Shown here: one piece after another, positions 17,371 through 29,700 of the stretch
Layout of the letters: each line of letters opens with the position of its first letter
Numbering within the stretch: the stretch's first letter is position 1
Source: Propionibacteriaceae bacterium
GTDB lineage: Bacteria; Actinomycetota; Actinomycetes; Propionibacteriales; Propionibacteriaceae
DNA length: 37,208 nucleotides
Direction: 5' to 3'
Assembly: GCA_031285845.1 (NCBI GenBank)
Contig: JAITVK010000025.1
Location: forward strand, 1 to 37,208
The notes under the pieces: generated by a model
The model's database searches: none
The model's input: only the letters and a program-made list of their open reading frames with translations
What the model was told of the DNA's origin: nothing
Made by a program: the position numbers and the translations under genes

Positions 17371-19083
17371 TCATCGCAGCATCGTCACAGCGGCGCGCGC
17401 CAACACGCGCGGGTCACGCTCATAATGATGCAGTTTGGTCAGCTTCGACGAGGGGATGTCGAGAAAGTGATAGACCGCGATCTGGGCCGCCCGAATCGAA
17501 TACTGTTCGGTGAACACCATGTCGAACGGCATCTCCACGAATTGGCTGATGAACGCGAGATTCTTCGAGTTGGGTGGGACCACGTCGGGGCGATCACCCA
17601 GACTACGACGAGCGAACAGCGCGCTGGCGTACGGCATATGCGCTGGCACGACGTTGACGATGCTGTCCCAAATCTGTTCCGTCTTCGTCTCGATCGTCAC
17701 CGGACGAGTGTCGACCCGCGCGAGTTGACCCAGCGTCTCCTCCAACATCTCGCGCCCCGTCATCTCGATGAACGGTTTGTCGACGAAGTCGCCGTGGCGG
17801 CGCGGGTAGAGCGAATATCCCCAAAACACGGTCTCGTTTGGGCGCTGGGCGGCGAAGTGGGGCTGATGATGAACCACCAAGGAAATCAGCGGGGTGGATT
17901 CGACGAAAGTGTTGAGGGCATTGCCCGGCTGCTGACGGGTGATGGCCGCGATCTCGTTGAGCAGGATGTGGTCGCTGGTGGTGACCGTGAAACTGGTCCA
18001 CTCCGATTGCGACCGATCACCGAAAAAGGCATCAGGATGCCCCAGACCGAAGAAATGCTGCGTCGCCTGGGCCCACAGCGCCGCCGACGGCGCGTAATCC
18101 AGGTTCTCCCCCGCAGGATGCTCCAGGTCGCCCAATGTGGCGCTGTCCGTGATCGACCCATTGGTGCAGAACACCAGATCCTTCTCACCGACATCGACTC
18201 GTCCGGTGGTCTTGCGCTTGCCCGCCGAGGTGGACTCCCACACCAGGCCAGTCACACGAATCTCATCGCGCATCGGATCGTCTTCCGCGAACACCAGCTC
18301 GGTGACCCGACGATGATCGATCAACGTGACGCCTTTGTCCGCCAACCACGTCCGCATCGGTACGATGATCGATTCGTACTGGTTGTAAGGCGTGCGGGTG
18401 ACCCCTTCCAGCGTGTTGATCCGGGCGAACTCCAGAATCATGCGATTCATGTAGCGCCGCAACTCCATCGCCGAGTTGTTCCTCAAGAAAGCGAACGTCG
18501 TCTGCCACATGTGCCAGAAGTTCGTCTCGAAAATGTGTGGACTGGCGGCGAACCATTGCTCGATCGTGACATCGTTGAGCTCGGACTCACGGGACTCTGG
18601 CAGCATCATCAGCCTCGTCAACGCGATTCGATCGCTCATCGTGAACTGCATGTGTCGCCAATCATCGCCGTCGCCGCGAGTCCTCGGGCCATGAGAATCC
18701 AACAGCCGACCAACGTCATGAGTCGGGTGAGCATGATCGAAATCCAGAATCTCCCTCGTGACCGATTTGCCCGGGCTGTTCAGCGACGGAATAGTGTCAA
18801 GGACGTCCCACAGATTCTCGTACGTCTCCTCATTCAGCATCCGACCGCCGCGGGCGAGGTATCCCCGATCATTCGCCAACCGGCTGTTGCCCCATTCGGT
18901 CTCGTACTGCGACACTTGGGCTCCGTCGTTGGCTCCATGGGTGTCCAGCCCCATGATGGTGATCTGTGATCCTTGCCAGTGGCCGTCGCGAATCAAATAG
19001 ACAGCGGCGGCGAGATTGCCGATCCCCGCCCCGATCATGTACGCGGCCGCTGAGTCCTGCGGTTGAGTGTGTGTCTGGGCCAT
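17371..19083 (-). CDS. ohyA: Oleate hydratase (MCRA family, FAD-dependent)
   Basis: Adds water to the cis-9 double bond of oleic and related unsaturated fatty acids, giving 10-hydroxy acids; often linked to fatty-acid detoxification. The 570-aa protein has an N-terminal FAD-binding GAGIGNLAAAVYLIRDG (residues 18-34), the family hallmark GLDTHGANDG, YLARGGRMLNEETYENLWDVL, WHMWQTTFAF and MNRMILEFARINTLEGVTRTPYNQYESI. The last third carries GYSLYPRRHGDFVDKP and a VEMPFDMVFTEQYSIR-like region. The start is put at the ATG at 19083, with GGAGG (19089-19093) 5 nt away; an earlier in-frame ATG at 19167 would add 28 unlikely residues. Apparently monocistronic. Confidence 0.94.
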   Translation of the reverse strand: MAQTHTQPQDSAAAYMIGAGIGNLAAAVYLIRDGHWQGSQITIMGLDTHGANDGAQVSQYETEWGNSRLANDRGYLARGGRMLNEETYENLWDVLDTIPSLNSPGKSVTREILDFDHAHPTHDVGRLLDSHGPRTRGDGDDWRHMQFTMSDRIALTRLMMLPESRESELNDVTIEQWFAASPHIFETNFWHMWQTTFAFLRNNSAMELRRYMNRMILEFARINTLEGVTRTPYNQYESIIVPMRTWLADKGVTLIDHRRVTELVFAEDDPMRDEIRVTGLVWESTSAGKRKTTGRVDVGEKDLVFCTNGSITDSATLGDLEHPAGENLDYAPSAALWAQATQHFFGLGHPDAFFGDRSQSEWTSFTVTTSDHILLNEIAAITRQQPGNALNTFVESTPLISLVVHHQPHFAAQRPNETVFWGYSLYPRRHGDFVDKPFIEMTGREMLEETLGQLARVDTRPVTIETKTEQIWDSIVNVVPAHMPYASALFARRSLGDRPDVVPPNSKNLAFISQFVEMPFDMVFTEQYSIRAAQIAVYHFLDIPSSKLTKLHHYERDPRVLARAAVTMLR

Positions 19084-19088
19084 GTGAT

Positions 19089-19093
19089 CCTCC
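19089..19093 (-). promoter_or_regulatory. Ribosome binding site deciding the oleate hydratase start
   Basis: GGAGG on the minus strand with 5-nt spacing to the ATG at 19083. The upstream in-frame ATG at 19167 has no comparable site. Confidence 0.7.
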
Positions 19094-19331
19094 AATCGAT
19101 CATCGGAGTCGTTCGGCTCCGTACGCCAGGAGACCCACGGCTCGCCGATCATCGTCGAATAAACCATGCAGTCGCCTAGCGAGGTCGATTCTACTCACCT
19201 GTAGCGCTATGAGATCACTGCTTCGCTGGCTTGTCGCGACACCAATCTGAGGGCTCGCAGGGTTCATCGTCGTTGTGGGTCTCAGTCCCCGGATCTCGGC
19301 GTGAGCAGCAGCGCACTGAGCCCACAGGGCA

Positions 19332-19376
19332 CGCGAACCGCGGTCATTCGGAACCAGGCTCCGCGAACCGCGGTCA
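19332..19376. repeat. 15-bp direct repeat containing a palindromic core, between pyrB and ohyA
   Basis: CGCGAACCGCGGTCA occurs at 19332-19346 and again at 19362-19376, exactly 30 bp apart; its core ACCGCGGT is a palindrome. The 348-nt gap 19084-19431 otherwise holds a 6-bp stem (CCGCAG/CTGCGG) just after the pyrB stop that may help terminate pyrB. No gene is seen in the gap. The repeat may be an operator pair for ohyA or part of the pyrB terminator region. Confidence 0.45.
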
Positions 19377-19431
19377 CCCAAGGCCAGATCACGGCCGCAG
19401 GATCCATCAACGGTTGCCGCTGCGGACCAGG

Positions 19432-20463
19432 TTATGACCGCAGCGTCGCCTTCCACGGACGCTGCTTGGTCGTCAGACGCACCGCCTCGACAGTGACCCC
19501 CAGCGCGGTGAGGAAGATCGCCATCCGGATATTCAGACCGTTGTCAGTCTGATGGAAAATCGCCAGCCCGGACAACTCGTCGACGTCGCTGGACAGATCA
19601 TACGAGTCTGGGCGCGAGTCGCGTGGTAGTGGATGCATGATGATGGCGTCCTCATTGCTCGCCTGGGTCAGGATCGCGCGGTTGAGCAGATCGCCGCGGG
19701 CCGCCGATTGGGCCAACTCAGCGGTCATCCGCTCACGCTGCACCCGCGTGGCGTAGATCGCGTCCGCGCCGCGCACAGCCTCTACGACGTTTGGGGCCAC
19801 CTGCAGCCGATGACCGCGCTGCTGGGCGTACTGCTCCACATCAAGGGGCAACTCGAGCCCGGTCGGAGCGAAGACTGTGAAGGTGATCGACTCGTAGAGA
19901 CTCATCAGCTTGATCAACGAGTGGACCGTACGACCGAATTTCAAATCACCTAGGATCGCGATGTGGCAACGGTCGACAGTCTTGCCACGCTGATGAAGCT
20001 CCTTCTGCAAGGTGTAGACGTCCAAGAGTGCCTGAGACGGATGCTCACCGGCTCCATCGCCGGCGTTCACCACCGGAACCGTCGAATGACGAGCGAACTC
20101 GGCGACCGAACCCGCCTCCGGATGACGCACGACCAGCACGTCGGAGTAGCCCGACACGACCCGCGCTGTGTCTGCGATGGATTCCCCTTTGGCCATCGAG
20201 GAGAACGTGAACCCCGTGGTTGTCGTCACCTCACCACCCAGACGCAGGAAAGCCGACTCGAAGCTCAGGCGAGTGCGTGTGCTCGGTTCGAAGAACAGCG
20301 ACCCCAACATCGCACCGTCGAGGACTGTGCACACGCCCTGCCGTTTAGCAATCAGGTCGACCGCGTCCGCGACCTCGAATATCGTCCCAAGGTTGCTTCG
20401 ATCGAATTGAGAAACCGACAAAAGATGACGCCCTTGCTCGAACAGGGGCAGTACGTGGGTCAT
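19432..20463 (-). CDS. pyrB: Aspartate carbamoyltransferase catalytic subunit
   Basis: Joins carbamoyl phosphate and aspartate to N-carbamoyl-aspartate, the committed step of pyrimidine synthesis, in the cytoplasm. The 343-aa protein shows the carbamoyl-phosphate site FFEPSTRTRLSFES (STRTR at 61-65), VVRHPEAGSV, GDGAGEHPSQALLDVYTL (HPSQ at 141-144; the ATCase form, unlike the HPCQ of ornithine transcarbamylases) and MHPLPRDSRPD near residue 280. It is about 30 residues longer than the usual ~310. GAAGGAG precedes the ATG. No regulatory subunit or other pyr gene is adjacent, so this copy stands alone. A degenerate 93-codon frame with hexapeptide repeats overlaps its start codon by ATGA; that frame is not accepted as a gene. 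Confidence 0.9.
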   Translation of the reverse strand: MTHVLPLFEQGRHLLSVSQFDRSNLGTIFEVADAVDLIAKRQGVCTVLDGAMLGSLFFEPSTRTRLSFESAFLRLGGEVTTTTGFTFSSMAKGESIADTARVVSGYSDVLVVRHPEAGSVAEFARHSTVPVVNAGDGAGEHPSQALLDVYTLQKELHQRGKTVDRCHIAILGDLKFGRTVHSLIKLMSLYESITFTVFAPTGLELPLDVEQYAQQRGHRLQVAPNVVEAVRGADAIYATRVQRERMTAELAQSAARGDLLNRAILTQASNEDAIIMHPLPRDSRPDSYDLSSDVDELSGLAIFHQTDNGLNIRMAIFLTALGVTVEAVRLTTKQRPWKATLRS

Positions 20464-20600
20464 AAGGCTCCTTCTCCGCAGGCCACCTTACTGGGATTGG
20501 GTTGAAGTCGAAGAATCGAGGTCAGCGGGTGGACTGTCATGCTCGACGAAGGTCCTAATGTTCCACGTCGCGTGCCTGGGACGGGTCGGCCACCCGAGAC

Positions 20601-20654
20601 AGTCTGTTCACCTGACCCCGCTTGTTCACCTGGGGCGGTCTGTTCACCTGGGAC
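20601..20654. repeat. 18-bp tandem repeat (three copies plus a degenerate fourth) upstream of pyrB
   Basis: GTTCACCTG recurs at 20606, 20624 and 20642, exactly 18 bp apart, within units resembling GGTCTGTTCACCTGGGAC; a decayed fourth unit follows to about 20672. It lies in the 290-nt gap (20464-20753) between the giant surface gene and pyrB. The gap holds no other recognisable gene or terminator. Confidence 0.7.
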
Positions 20655-20753
20655 GGTCTGGTCGATCCGAAGCGCCGGGCCCGAAACGGGGCAATGGGGC
20701 CGCCATCCGAAGATGACGACCCCACCGACTGCCTCATTCACCAGGAGGCTTGA

Positions 20754-23700
20754 TCAGGAGCGAGCTCCCGAACCTTTGCGCCGAGTGGCGCCAACCCACA
20801 CACCCAGCGTGGCGACCATCAGGCCGGCGACCAGCGCCCGCAGGTTCAACGCGCCCGAATTGGCGATCTCGCCACCGGTTTGAACCTTGACGGTCTCCAC
20901 CACGGTGAACTTCATCGACACTGAACCGGACTTCTCACCCGTCAGGGTCGCAGTGTGCTCCCCGAGCTCGAAGTTTTCCGGCACCGTGTAGGTGAAGGTG
21001 ACTTTACCGGTCGCGTCCGCGTTGCGGCAGCCCGGATCGAACACCGCCGAATCCAGCGTCAGGCAAACCCGCTCACCAGGGTTGAAGTTGGTGCCCGTCA
21101 CAACCTGCGTGTCACCACGCTTCGGGTTTGCCGGCTTCACATCGATCGCCAAACCGACGATCACGACCGTGGTCGGCTTCGAGGCGTTGCCCGCCTTGTC
21201 GACCGCCACAACCTCGACCTTGGTTCCCGGCTCGACCGGAGTGGTCGGAGTGCAGGTGAACCGGCCGTTGGTGTCGGCGGTCACGTTCTCGCAGCCAGGA
21301 ATCGTCTTGCCAGTCTCGTCGGTGATCTTCACCTGCGAGCCGGGCTCAGCCGAGCCACCGATCTCGGAACCATTGGACGGGTTCGCGATCGGAGACTCCG
21401 GCGCGGTGACGTCCAACCAACCCTCGGTCGGGCCGGAGGTGTTGCCAGCGTCATCAGTCGCCGTCGCGATGATCTTGGTGTCCTTGGTCACCGTGTCCGG
21501 CGTCAGGCAGGACCAGTTTCCATCCTTGTCCGCCTTGACCTCGCACAGCTGGGTCCCATCGGGCAGAGTCACCTTAACCGTGGAACCAGGCTCAGCCTTG
21601 CCACCGATCTCGTCGCGGTTGGCGACATCGATCGTCGGGGGCTCAGGAGCCGTCACGTCCAGGTCACCGGTGGTCGGCTTCGACACGTTCTTCGCCGGAT
21701 CAGTCGCCACAGCAATGATCTCACCGTCAATCGCATCGTCCGGAGTCGGCTTCACCGTCCAGCGACCATCCGGTCCCACCGGAACAGTCACCTGCTTGTT
21801 CCCATCCTTGGTCGGATAGGTCACCGTCACTGTCGTGCCCTCATCCAGATCACCAGGCACGCTGCCCGAGATCTCGGAATCGTTGGCGTTGTCGATGATC
21901 GGCGCGTCCGGAGCGGTAGTGTCCACCGTCACCTTGACCGGAGCCGACGGCTCCGACTCGTCACCATCGGGATCGGTCTGAGTGGCGGTCAGCGTGTGCT
22001 CGCCGTCCTCCAGGCTGGCCTCGCAGGTCCACGTGCCGTCAGGCTTGACAGTCGTCGTGCAGACTTCCTTGCCGTCCTTGTCGACCACGGTGATGTCGTT
22101 GCCGGACTCACCGGTTCCTGTGACCGGCACAGGACGGTTGTTCGTCAAAGACCCATCCTTCGGACCAGTGATCACTGGAGCGTCCGGCGTGGTGTCGGGA
22201 GCGGTGACGGACTTGAAGTGGAGGTCCACCGGCGACGACAGTCGTGCGACGGCGTCAGCGTTGTTCAAATCAGAGCCGGGCTGCGGGATGAACACGATCT
22301 CCTGACCAGCTGCGTACACCTTGGCGGTGAACGTCTCATCCGCGCCAGTGGCCGTGCGGTACTCGATGTCGGAGACACCCTCAGACACCGGCTTGATCGC
22401 ACCGATCTCCAACGCAGCGTCAGTCGAATCGGTGGTGATCACACGGGTCGTCGGGTTGCCCTGGTAGTCGAACACCCGGGCCTGAGCGACGTCGGCCTGC
22501 TCACCATCGGAGAGTTGGTCATCGACCGTCACCTCGACCTGCGTACGGCGATCGTTGGGAACCGGAGGATTCGGAGTCTCCTGGCAGTCCTCATCGATCC
22601 GCGGCACGCAGCCAGCGGTGAACGCCACGGTCTGCGGTGAATCCGACACCTCGACGGTGGCGTCATCAGCCGTCTTGACCAGGCCATGGACGTCGACCGA
22701 CTCGGCCTCGGGGTCAGTGAACTGAACCGAGCACGTCCCATCGGCGCCCGTGACACAGCTGGCCGTACCGGTCGCGGCCACAGTCGCGGTTTCCGCGCTA
22801 TCGCCGAGGAAGGTGGCCGAGTCAACCAAGTAGGTGCCGGTCTCCTTGTCCAAGGTGAAGGACGCGGTGACATCCGGAACCAGGTTGCCGTTGGCGTCAC
22901 GCGCCGTCAGCGTCGCCGTCACCGGCTGATCGATCGTCTTTGTCGTGGCGTCCACGGCGAGCGAGGACTGGCCAGGATCGACCGGACCTGCACGGAAGTG
23001 CAGCTTCACCGGGGACCCTTCGGGAGTCACCGAGGCCGCGCCGATCGCGATGGTCGCGGTGTGCTCACCAGCCTTCTTCGACGAGTACCAGATAGTGGTC
23101 TCGCCGTTGTCATCGGTCGGCCGGACGCCCGTCTGAGCGACCAACGTGTCGTCACCAGGGGTAGTCACCACGTTCTGGCCAGGCACTGCGTTGTCGTACT
23201 TGTCACGAGCGGTCACCTTGACCACGTCGTGGGCGACACCGTCGGCCATCTCGTTGTCAGTCACAACCTCAGCCAGCGAGCAGGGGCCACACACCACATC
23301 AGGAGTCCAAATGGCTCCCTTCGCCTCGCCGATCGGGCCGTTGGACAACGTCGCTGTGAACGCGAAGGTGCCAGCGGCCGTCGAGGTCACCGTGACCGAG
23401 CACACACCAGACGCGTCCGTGACGCAACTCTGATCAGTCGCGCCCCAAGCCGTGGTGTCTTTGTCCACACCGAAGCTGACCACAGCGCCATACACCGGCT
23501 TGTCTTGAGTGTCACGAATCGTGGCAGTCAAGGTGAAAGCGGAGGCATTCGTCGTGCCAACGACCAGCGGAGTGGTCGGAGTGATCGTCCACTGCGAGTG
23601 GGCCGGATCGCCGACGTTGCCGAAGAGCAACTTCGCCGGAGAACCGGTCGGAGTGACCGTCTGGTTGATCCGAACGTCCGCCAGCTTCTCACCAGCAGTC

Positions 23701-26700
23701 GTCGAGGTGTACCAGATGGTGGTCTTGCCGTCGGCGCCAGTGGCCGCGACATCGCTCTGAATCATCAGCGCGTCCGCCTTGCCCTCGACACCAGTCGACG
23801 TCACAGTCGCACCCGGCACCGGGTTGCCGAAGCGGTCCCGAGCCGTCACCGTGGCGATGTCCTGATCCTCACCGTCGAAGCGAGCACCGTTACGCGTGAC
23901 CTCGACCGTGCTCATCGCGCCGTCAACCGGACCGACCAAGAACTCAGCGGTCACCGGGTCGGACACCGCGCCACCGACACGACCGTCGATCGGGTACTCC
24001 CCGACCTTCTCGGAGGTGATCGTGATCACGCACACACCGCTGGCGTTGGTCTGGCACGTCGCCTCAGCGCCATCCACAGCCCCGACCATGGTGACATCAT
24101 CGGGCAGCGTGAAGCTGACCGTGGCATCAGGCAACAGGTTGCCCGTGGCATCCTTCACCGTGGCCGTCACCTCGTAGTTCTCGCCCACCTCTTGTCCAGA
24201 GGCCGGGTTCAAGGCCAAGGTGACCTCCCCGACCGGACCATGGGTGAAGCGCAACTCCGCCGGTGAATACTTCGGAGTCAGTCCGTCCACCGTGACATCG
24301 GCCATGTACGAGCCAGCCTTGGTCGAGGTGGCGTTGAAGTTCACCAACCCGTCCTGGTTCGTCGTGGCAGTCGTCACCGGCATGGTCACATCGGCAGGAG
24401 CATTGACGATGGCCTTGGCATCCGGAACACCGTTGCCGTAGCGGTCGTAGGCGAAGACGTTGAGCACGTCCTTGTCCACGCCGTTGTCCTGAGCATCGTT
24501 CGGATCAACCGTCACCTTGGTGAGGTTGCTCTTGCTCTCGTCCTCCGGAGTACGCGGATCATCGATCGGGGTGCAGTTCTCGGTGCAGACCTTGTCGGGC
24601 ACGAAGGTCACCGTCTGAGGACTGGCTTTCGCCGCGACACCGTTGCCACCCAGATCAGTGGCCACGCCCTTGATCGGCACAGTGGCGTGCACGTCGTAGT
24701 CGCCAACCAGCTTGCTGGAGACATGGATCGAGCAGGTTCCGTCAGCGCCGGTCTGGCAGGTGTCATCATCCACCAGAGCGACCTCGGGCTCGCTGGTGTA
24801 GAAGGACACAGTGACCTTCTCCAGCGGGTTGCCCGTCGCGTCGACGATCTTCGCCGTCGCGGTGAAGGACGAACCCACCACCTGGTCTTCCTTGGGCTCG
24901 ATCGTCAGTTCGGAACGCTCAGCAGAAATGTCACCCACCGAGAAGCGGATGGCGTTCAGCCCGTCCTTGGTCGCGATCGGAACCTCGACATCTTCGGTCA
25001 TCTCACCGGAACGAACCTTCGCGTTCGCTGTGAAGGTTCCCGCCTTGGCAGAACTCCAGCCCATCGCCACCTTGCCGTCAGCGTTGGTGCCATCAGTGGT
25101 CACAGTCTGCGGGGTCAAACGCCCAGCCAAATCACCGGTGCTGGCGTCGGTCACAGTGAAGACCGCGCCCTCAACGGCGTTGCCGTAATGATCGTAGGCC
25201 GAGCCTTGAGCCTCGTCCTTGGACTGGCCGTCAGCGGGCTGATCATTCTTGGTCATGACGATGCTGGTGCGGTGCGTTTGACTCTCGTCCTCGTCGGTGT
25301 CCGGGTTGTCCTCCGGATCGCACTTGGAGACGCAGACCTCACCGGCGGTGAAGACCACCGTCGGAGCGTCCTTGATCTGGACGTCGGTGACGACCGCGTG
25401 CAGCGTGAACGACCCAGCGAATTTCGAGGTCGTCTTGAAGACGTAGTCTCCGCCAGTCGGCGCAGTCTGAGCGAAATCGGCGTCAGCCAGATCCGGAATA
25501 GCCGAAGCGGCGTCGCCAGACAGGACGAAGTCGCCCCGCGTGAGACCCGTGACCGGGTTGTCGAAGGCGTCGCGCACGCTGACAGTGACATCAACCGGGG
25601 AGCCAGCCACCTGGCGAGCCGGATCAACCGTCAAGTGGGTCTTGTCCGGATCCACCGGGCCAGCCACGTAATGCAGCTTGAGCGGAGACTCGGCCACCAC
25701 TTGGCCGTTGTACGTGGCGTTGGCCACATGCTCGGTCGCAACGGTCGAGGTCACGTTGAGAATGCCCTTGCCGTCCGCTCCGGTCACGATGGTCGCCGTA
25801 CCCAGATTCAGGTCAGAATCCTCGGTGGTGATGACGAACTCGATCCCCTCAAGCGGCTTGTTCTGATCGTCGAAAGCCGTAGCTTCCAGAACGTCAGGAT
25901 CCGTGCCGTTGGCCACGGCGCCGTCCTTGATCACCTTCACACCAGACGGCGTGGGGCAATCAGAGCCGAAGCACGGGCCAGGGTTGTTGAACGTAATCTC
26001 CAAGTCGCCAGGCTTGATCTTCGTCGCGATGTCTTGGTAGGTGACATTCGTGGCGTAGGTTCCAGGTGTGGTCGAGGTGTAGGTCACTGAGTACTTGCCT
26101 TGACCGTCGCTGACCACGTCCGGCGAAGTCGTCACGCCATCGGCCGCCGTGAAGTGGAAGTCGGCCGGCTTCAGGTTCGTCAAAACGTTGCCGAAGCAGT
26201 CGGTCGCGTTGACTGTGCCAGTCCACGACGCCTTGCCATCGGCCAAGGCCTGGGTCGCGGCCGGGTCACCGGTCACGCTCACCGCATAGGTGGCGGCGTC
26301 CGGATCCTGCGGATCCAGGCACAGGGCTCCACCCTTGAACGGAATCGGCAGGTTCTCGCCCACCTGCCGACCCTGATACGCGACCGAAGCCGTCGGCGTG
26401 GCGGAAGCCTTCGTCGAGGAGTAGGTCACGGTGTAGGTGCCGTCGTTGTGGTTGATCACCGGGCTGGACACTGTCACATCGGCCGAGCTGGCCGCGAAAG
26501 CGATGTCAGCCAGGTCGAGGTTCTTCAGCAGGTTGCCGCCAGTGTCTTTCGCCGTCAGCGTGCCCGTGTAGCTGGTCTGGCCATCGGCCACGATCCAGTT
26601 CGTCTGATCAGTCAGATCCGTGATCGTCGGGGTCACCTGGAACAGCGAGTTCTCCCACGAGAAACCCGTGGCGGTGAACTCGACCGACTTCGGCGAACCT

Positions 26701-29700
26701 GGCAGAGCGCCCAGATCGATCCTGGCCGAAACCTCGACCACCTCAGCGGTCATGTCCGTGATCTCAACGATAGCCTTGCCACCAGCGCCGGTGTTCACCG
26801 GGACTGTGACAGCCAGCGGCTGATCGGTCGAGCTCATGACCGCGTCACCGCTAGGGCTGGTCAGCCCGAAGGTGACAGGGGTGGCCGTCGTCACCGGGTT
26901 GGCGTACTCGTCAGCCAGGTAGGCTGTCGCGACCGCCTTCTCACCGATCGGCAAAGACGCCGGAGCGACAGACAAGTTGGAGCAGACCCGACCACTGTTG
27001 GTCGCATCCTCGCAGGTGAAGGAGACCACGCCAGCGGCGAACGGGATCGGCTTGTCCGAACCCACCTGCTGACCGTCCCAAGCCGCCGAAGCGGTCGCGT
27101 CGGACAGCGCCACCTTGGACGTGAACTTCACGGTGTAAGTGCCGTCGCCGTTGTCGACCACATCAGTGACGTCGACGTACTGGCTCGAGGCCTCCATGGC
27201 GATCTTGGTCAGATCCTGGCCGGGCAACGGGTTCTTCTTCTCGTCACGCAAGGTCAGCGTGCCGGTGTAGAACTGGTCGCCATCAGGGGCGCCCACCTTG
27301 ACCCAGGTGTCAGATTTGTTCGGGTCGGCAACCGGGGAAACCTCGAAGGAGGAATCCTTCACGCTGACTGTGCCTGGGGTGAACACCACCTCTGCCGGCG
27401 AGCCGTCGGCGATGTTGGTGGAGCCCAAGGCAGCCGACACGTTCACCGTCTCAGCCGTGTCGTCGGTGACGTAGACGATCGCATTGCTGTCGGCGTCGGT
27501 CACGACCGAAGCGGACTGGCCACTGGCGCTGACGCCAGCCGGACCGTTGTTGAACTTGCCAGACATGTCCACCGTGAAGGAGACGGTCGTGCCGGCTCCC
27601 ACCGCGTTGCAGTATTTGTCTGTGATGTAGGCAGTGGCCGTGGAGTTGCCACCGACAGCCACGGGCGAAGTCGCGCGCAGGTTGGTCGGGGTCTTGTCAC
27701 CACAGCTGTCCTTCGGCGGGTTCGGATCACCCTTGCCCGGCTTGAAGGTCACAGTCTTCGGCGACTGCTGAACATCAGTCAGCGCGCCTTGATCGTTCGG
27801 AATCTGAGCATGGATGACGAAGTCGCCCGCCTCGATGCTTTCAATGGTGATGGAACACGTGCCCTCAGCAGAGGTTGTGCAGGTCAGATCGGGTTCGACG
27901 AAGGTGCGAGCCGGGTCGATTGCCTTCACCGAACCGTCAGGATTGACCTGCTCGACCGTGTAGGTGACGGTTTGGTTCGGGCTCAGGTTGTCGTTGGAGT
28001 CGCGCACCTCAGTGGTGGCGGTGTACGTCCGGTTGGCTTCGTCATCCACGGTCAGCGGACCGGCTGGAGCGACCGTCAAGGTCGAATGGGCCGGATCGCC
28101 ATCGTTCGCGGTGAACTCGACGTCAGCCGGTGACCCGGAAACCTGGACGGCGGACCCGTTCTTGGTCACGGAAGCGGACAGCTCCTTCGGATACTTGGCG
28201 GCCACCGTCGAGGTGATCTGGATCGAGCAGACGCCATCAGCGTCGGTGGTGCAGGTCGAAACCCCGCCCACGAAGTTGATTTGGTCAGAGACCTTCGAGA
28301 AGCTCACCGTACGGCCAGCCAGCGGCGTACCCTCGGCGTCGACGATCGTGACAGTGGCGTTCATGTTCGTGCCAGCCGACTGCGGCGTGTCGACGACCAA
28401 AGTCGACTTCGTCTCATCGACGGCACGGTCGTAGCGAACCTCGATCGTGAGATCATCGCCCATCTGTGGGGTGAAGGTGAGGCCCATCCCATCGGCTGAC
28501 AGCTGACCGCCACGCGCCGATGTCAGGTCGTCACCAGTCTTCGTGTCTTTCACAGTGATGGCGCCGACTGACCATGACGCGTTTGGAACGGTGGCCGTGA
28601 CCGTCTTCGCCTGGTTGGCACTGACCGCTTTGCCCACGCCGTACGCCACGGCCGGAGCTGGGTTGGCGTTGAGCGTCTGGCCGTCGACGGTCACCGTCAC
28701 CGAACCACCGGAAGTGGTGGCGGCTGGGCGGTAGACCGCGTCGCCGGCGGTGAAGGTATAGTCCTCGATCTCACCAGGGGTCGACCAGTTGCCCGTCGAG
28801 GACCCCGGAGCGGCCTGATACTCATTGGTCGCGTTGGTCGGCAACATGGTCGCGACCAGCGAGCCCTGGGTGCGCAGCTGGACAGTCGGGGTGCCAGACA
28901 CCGCGCCTGTCGTCTGTAGTTGAAGCGTGCCGGTGGCGCGAGCGCCGCTGGTTCCCGCCGTCGTGGTCGGAGCCCACTTGACCGCTGAGTTCGACGCCGT
29001 CCATGAGGTGGCGCCAATTCCCGGGGTCCACCCGGTCACCGTCGCCGCGCTGGCTGACGCGCCGCTCAAGTTCGCGGCCAACTGATACTGACCGGTGGCA
29101 GCCAAGGCGTCACCTTGCAACGGAATGTCGCCGCCGTACGCCGCGATGAAGACACCGTCATCGGTGGCGTTGTGCGCCGCGTTGTCGGTGGCAGGACCGT
29201 CGTAGGTTCCCAAGGTGTCGCCCATCCACAGTGTGGCCGGCTGGCCCTGAAGGTGGATCGGAGCGCCCTCGGCCAGGCTGGCCGGGCCAGCGCCCGCGTC
29301 GCCATATGACGCACGAGTGGTGATACCGAAATTGACGATCGCCAACTCGGAGTCGCCGTTCATCTGAACTGAGGCGTACACCGGCCAGGTCGCCGGGTCA
29401 CTGTGCTCGTTGATCGCCCCGATGGCCGGATCGACGTACGGAGAAGCCTTGGCGCCGGCGCACGCGCCCGAACCGGAGGTGATGTCGCCGTCGACACAGT
29501 GAATTGTGACATCATTCAAGGTACCCTCGACACCGCCCCAGGTCTGGACGGCATTGGCGCCGTTGATCTGCGGCTGAGTCAGACGCACACTGTACTTTCC
29601 GTTGCCGGACACGATCAAACGATAGGAACCGTCTTGTGCGGTCACCTGAGTGCCGACCAACTCGTCAGCCTCGTCGTAGACCGCGATTCGGACGCCGGCG

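Noticed and set aside
17308-18969. 553-codon plus-strand frame
   Set aside because: Antisense to oleate hydratase, which has clear family motifs on the minus strand.
20460-20741. 93-codon minus-strand frame before pyrB as a real gene
   Set aside because: GTG start with no ribosome site and composition driven by the tandem repeat. Kept only as a low-interest observation.
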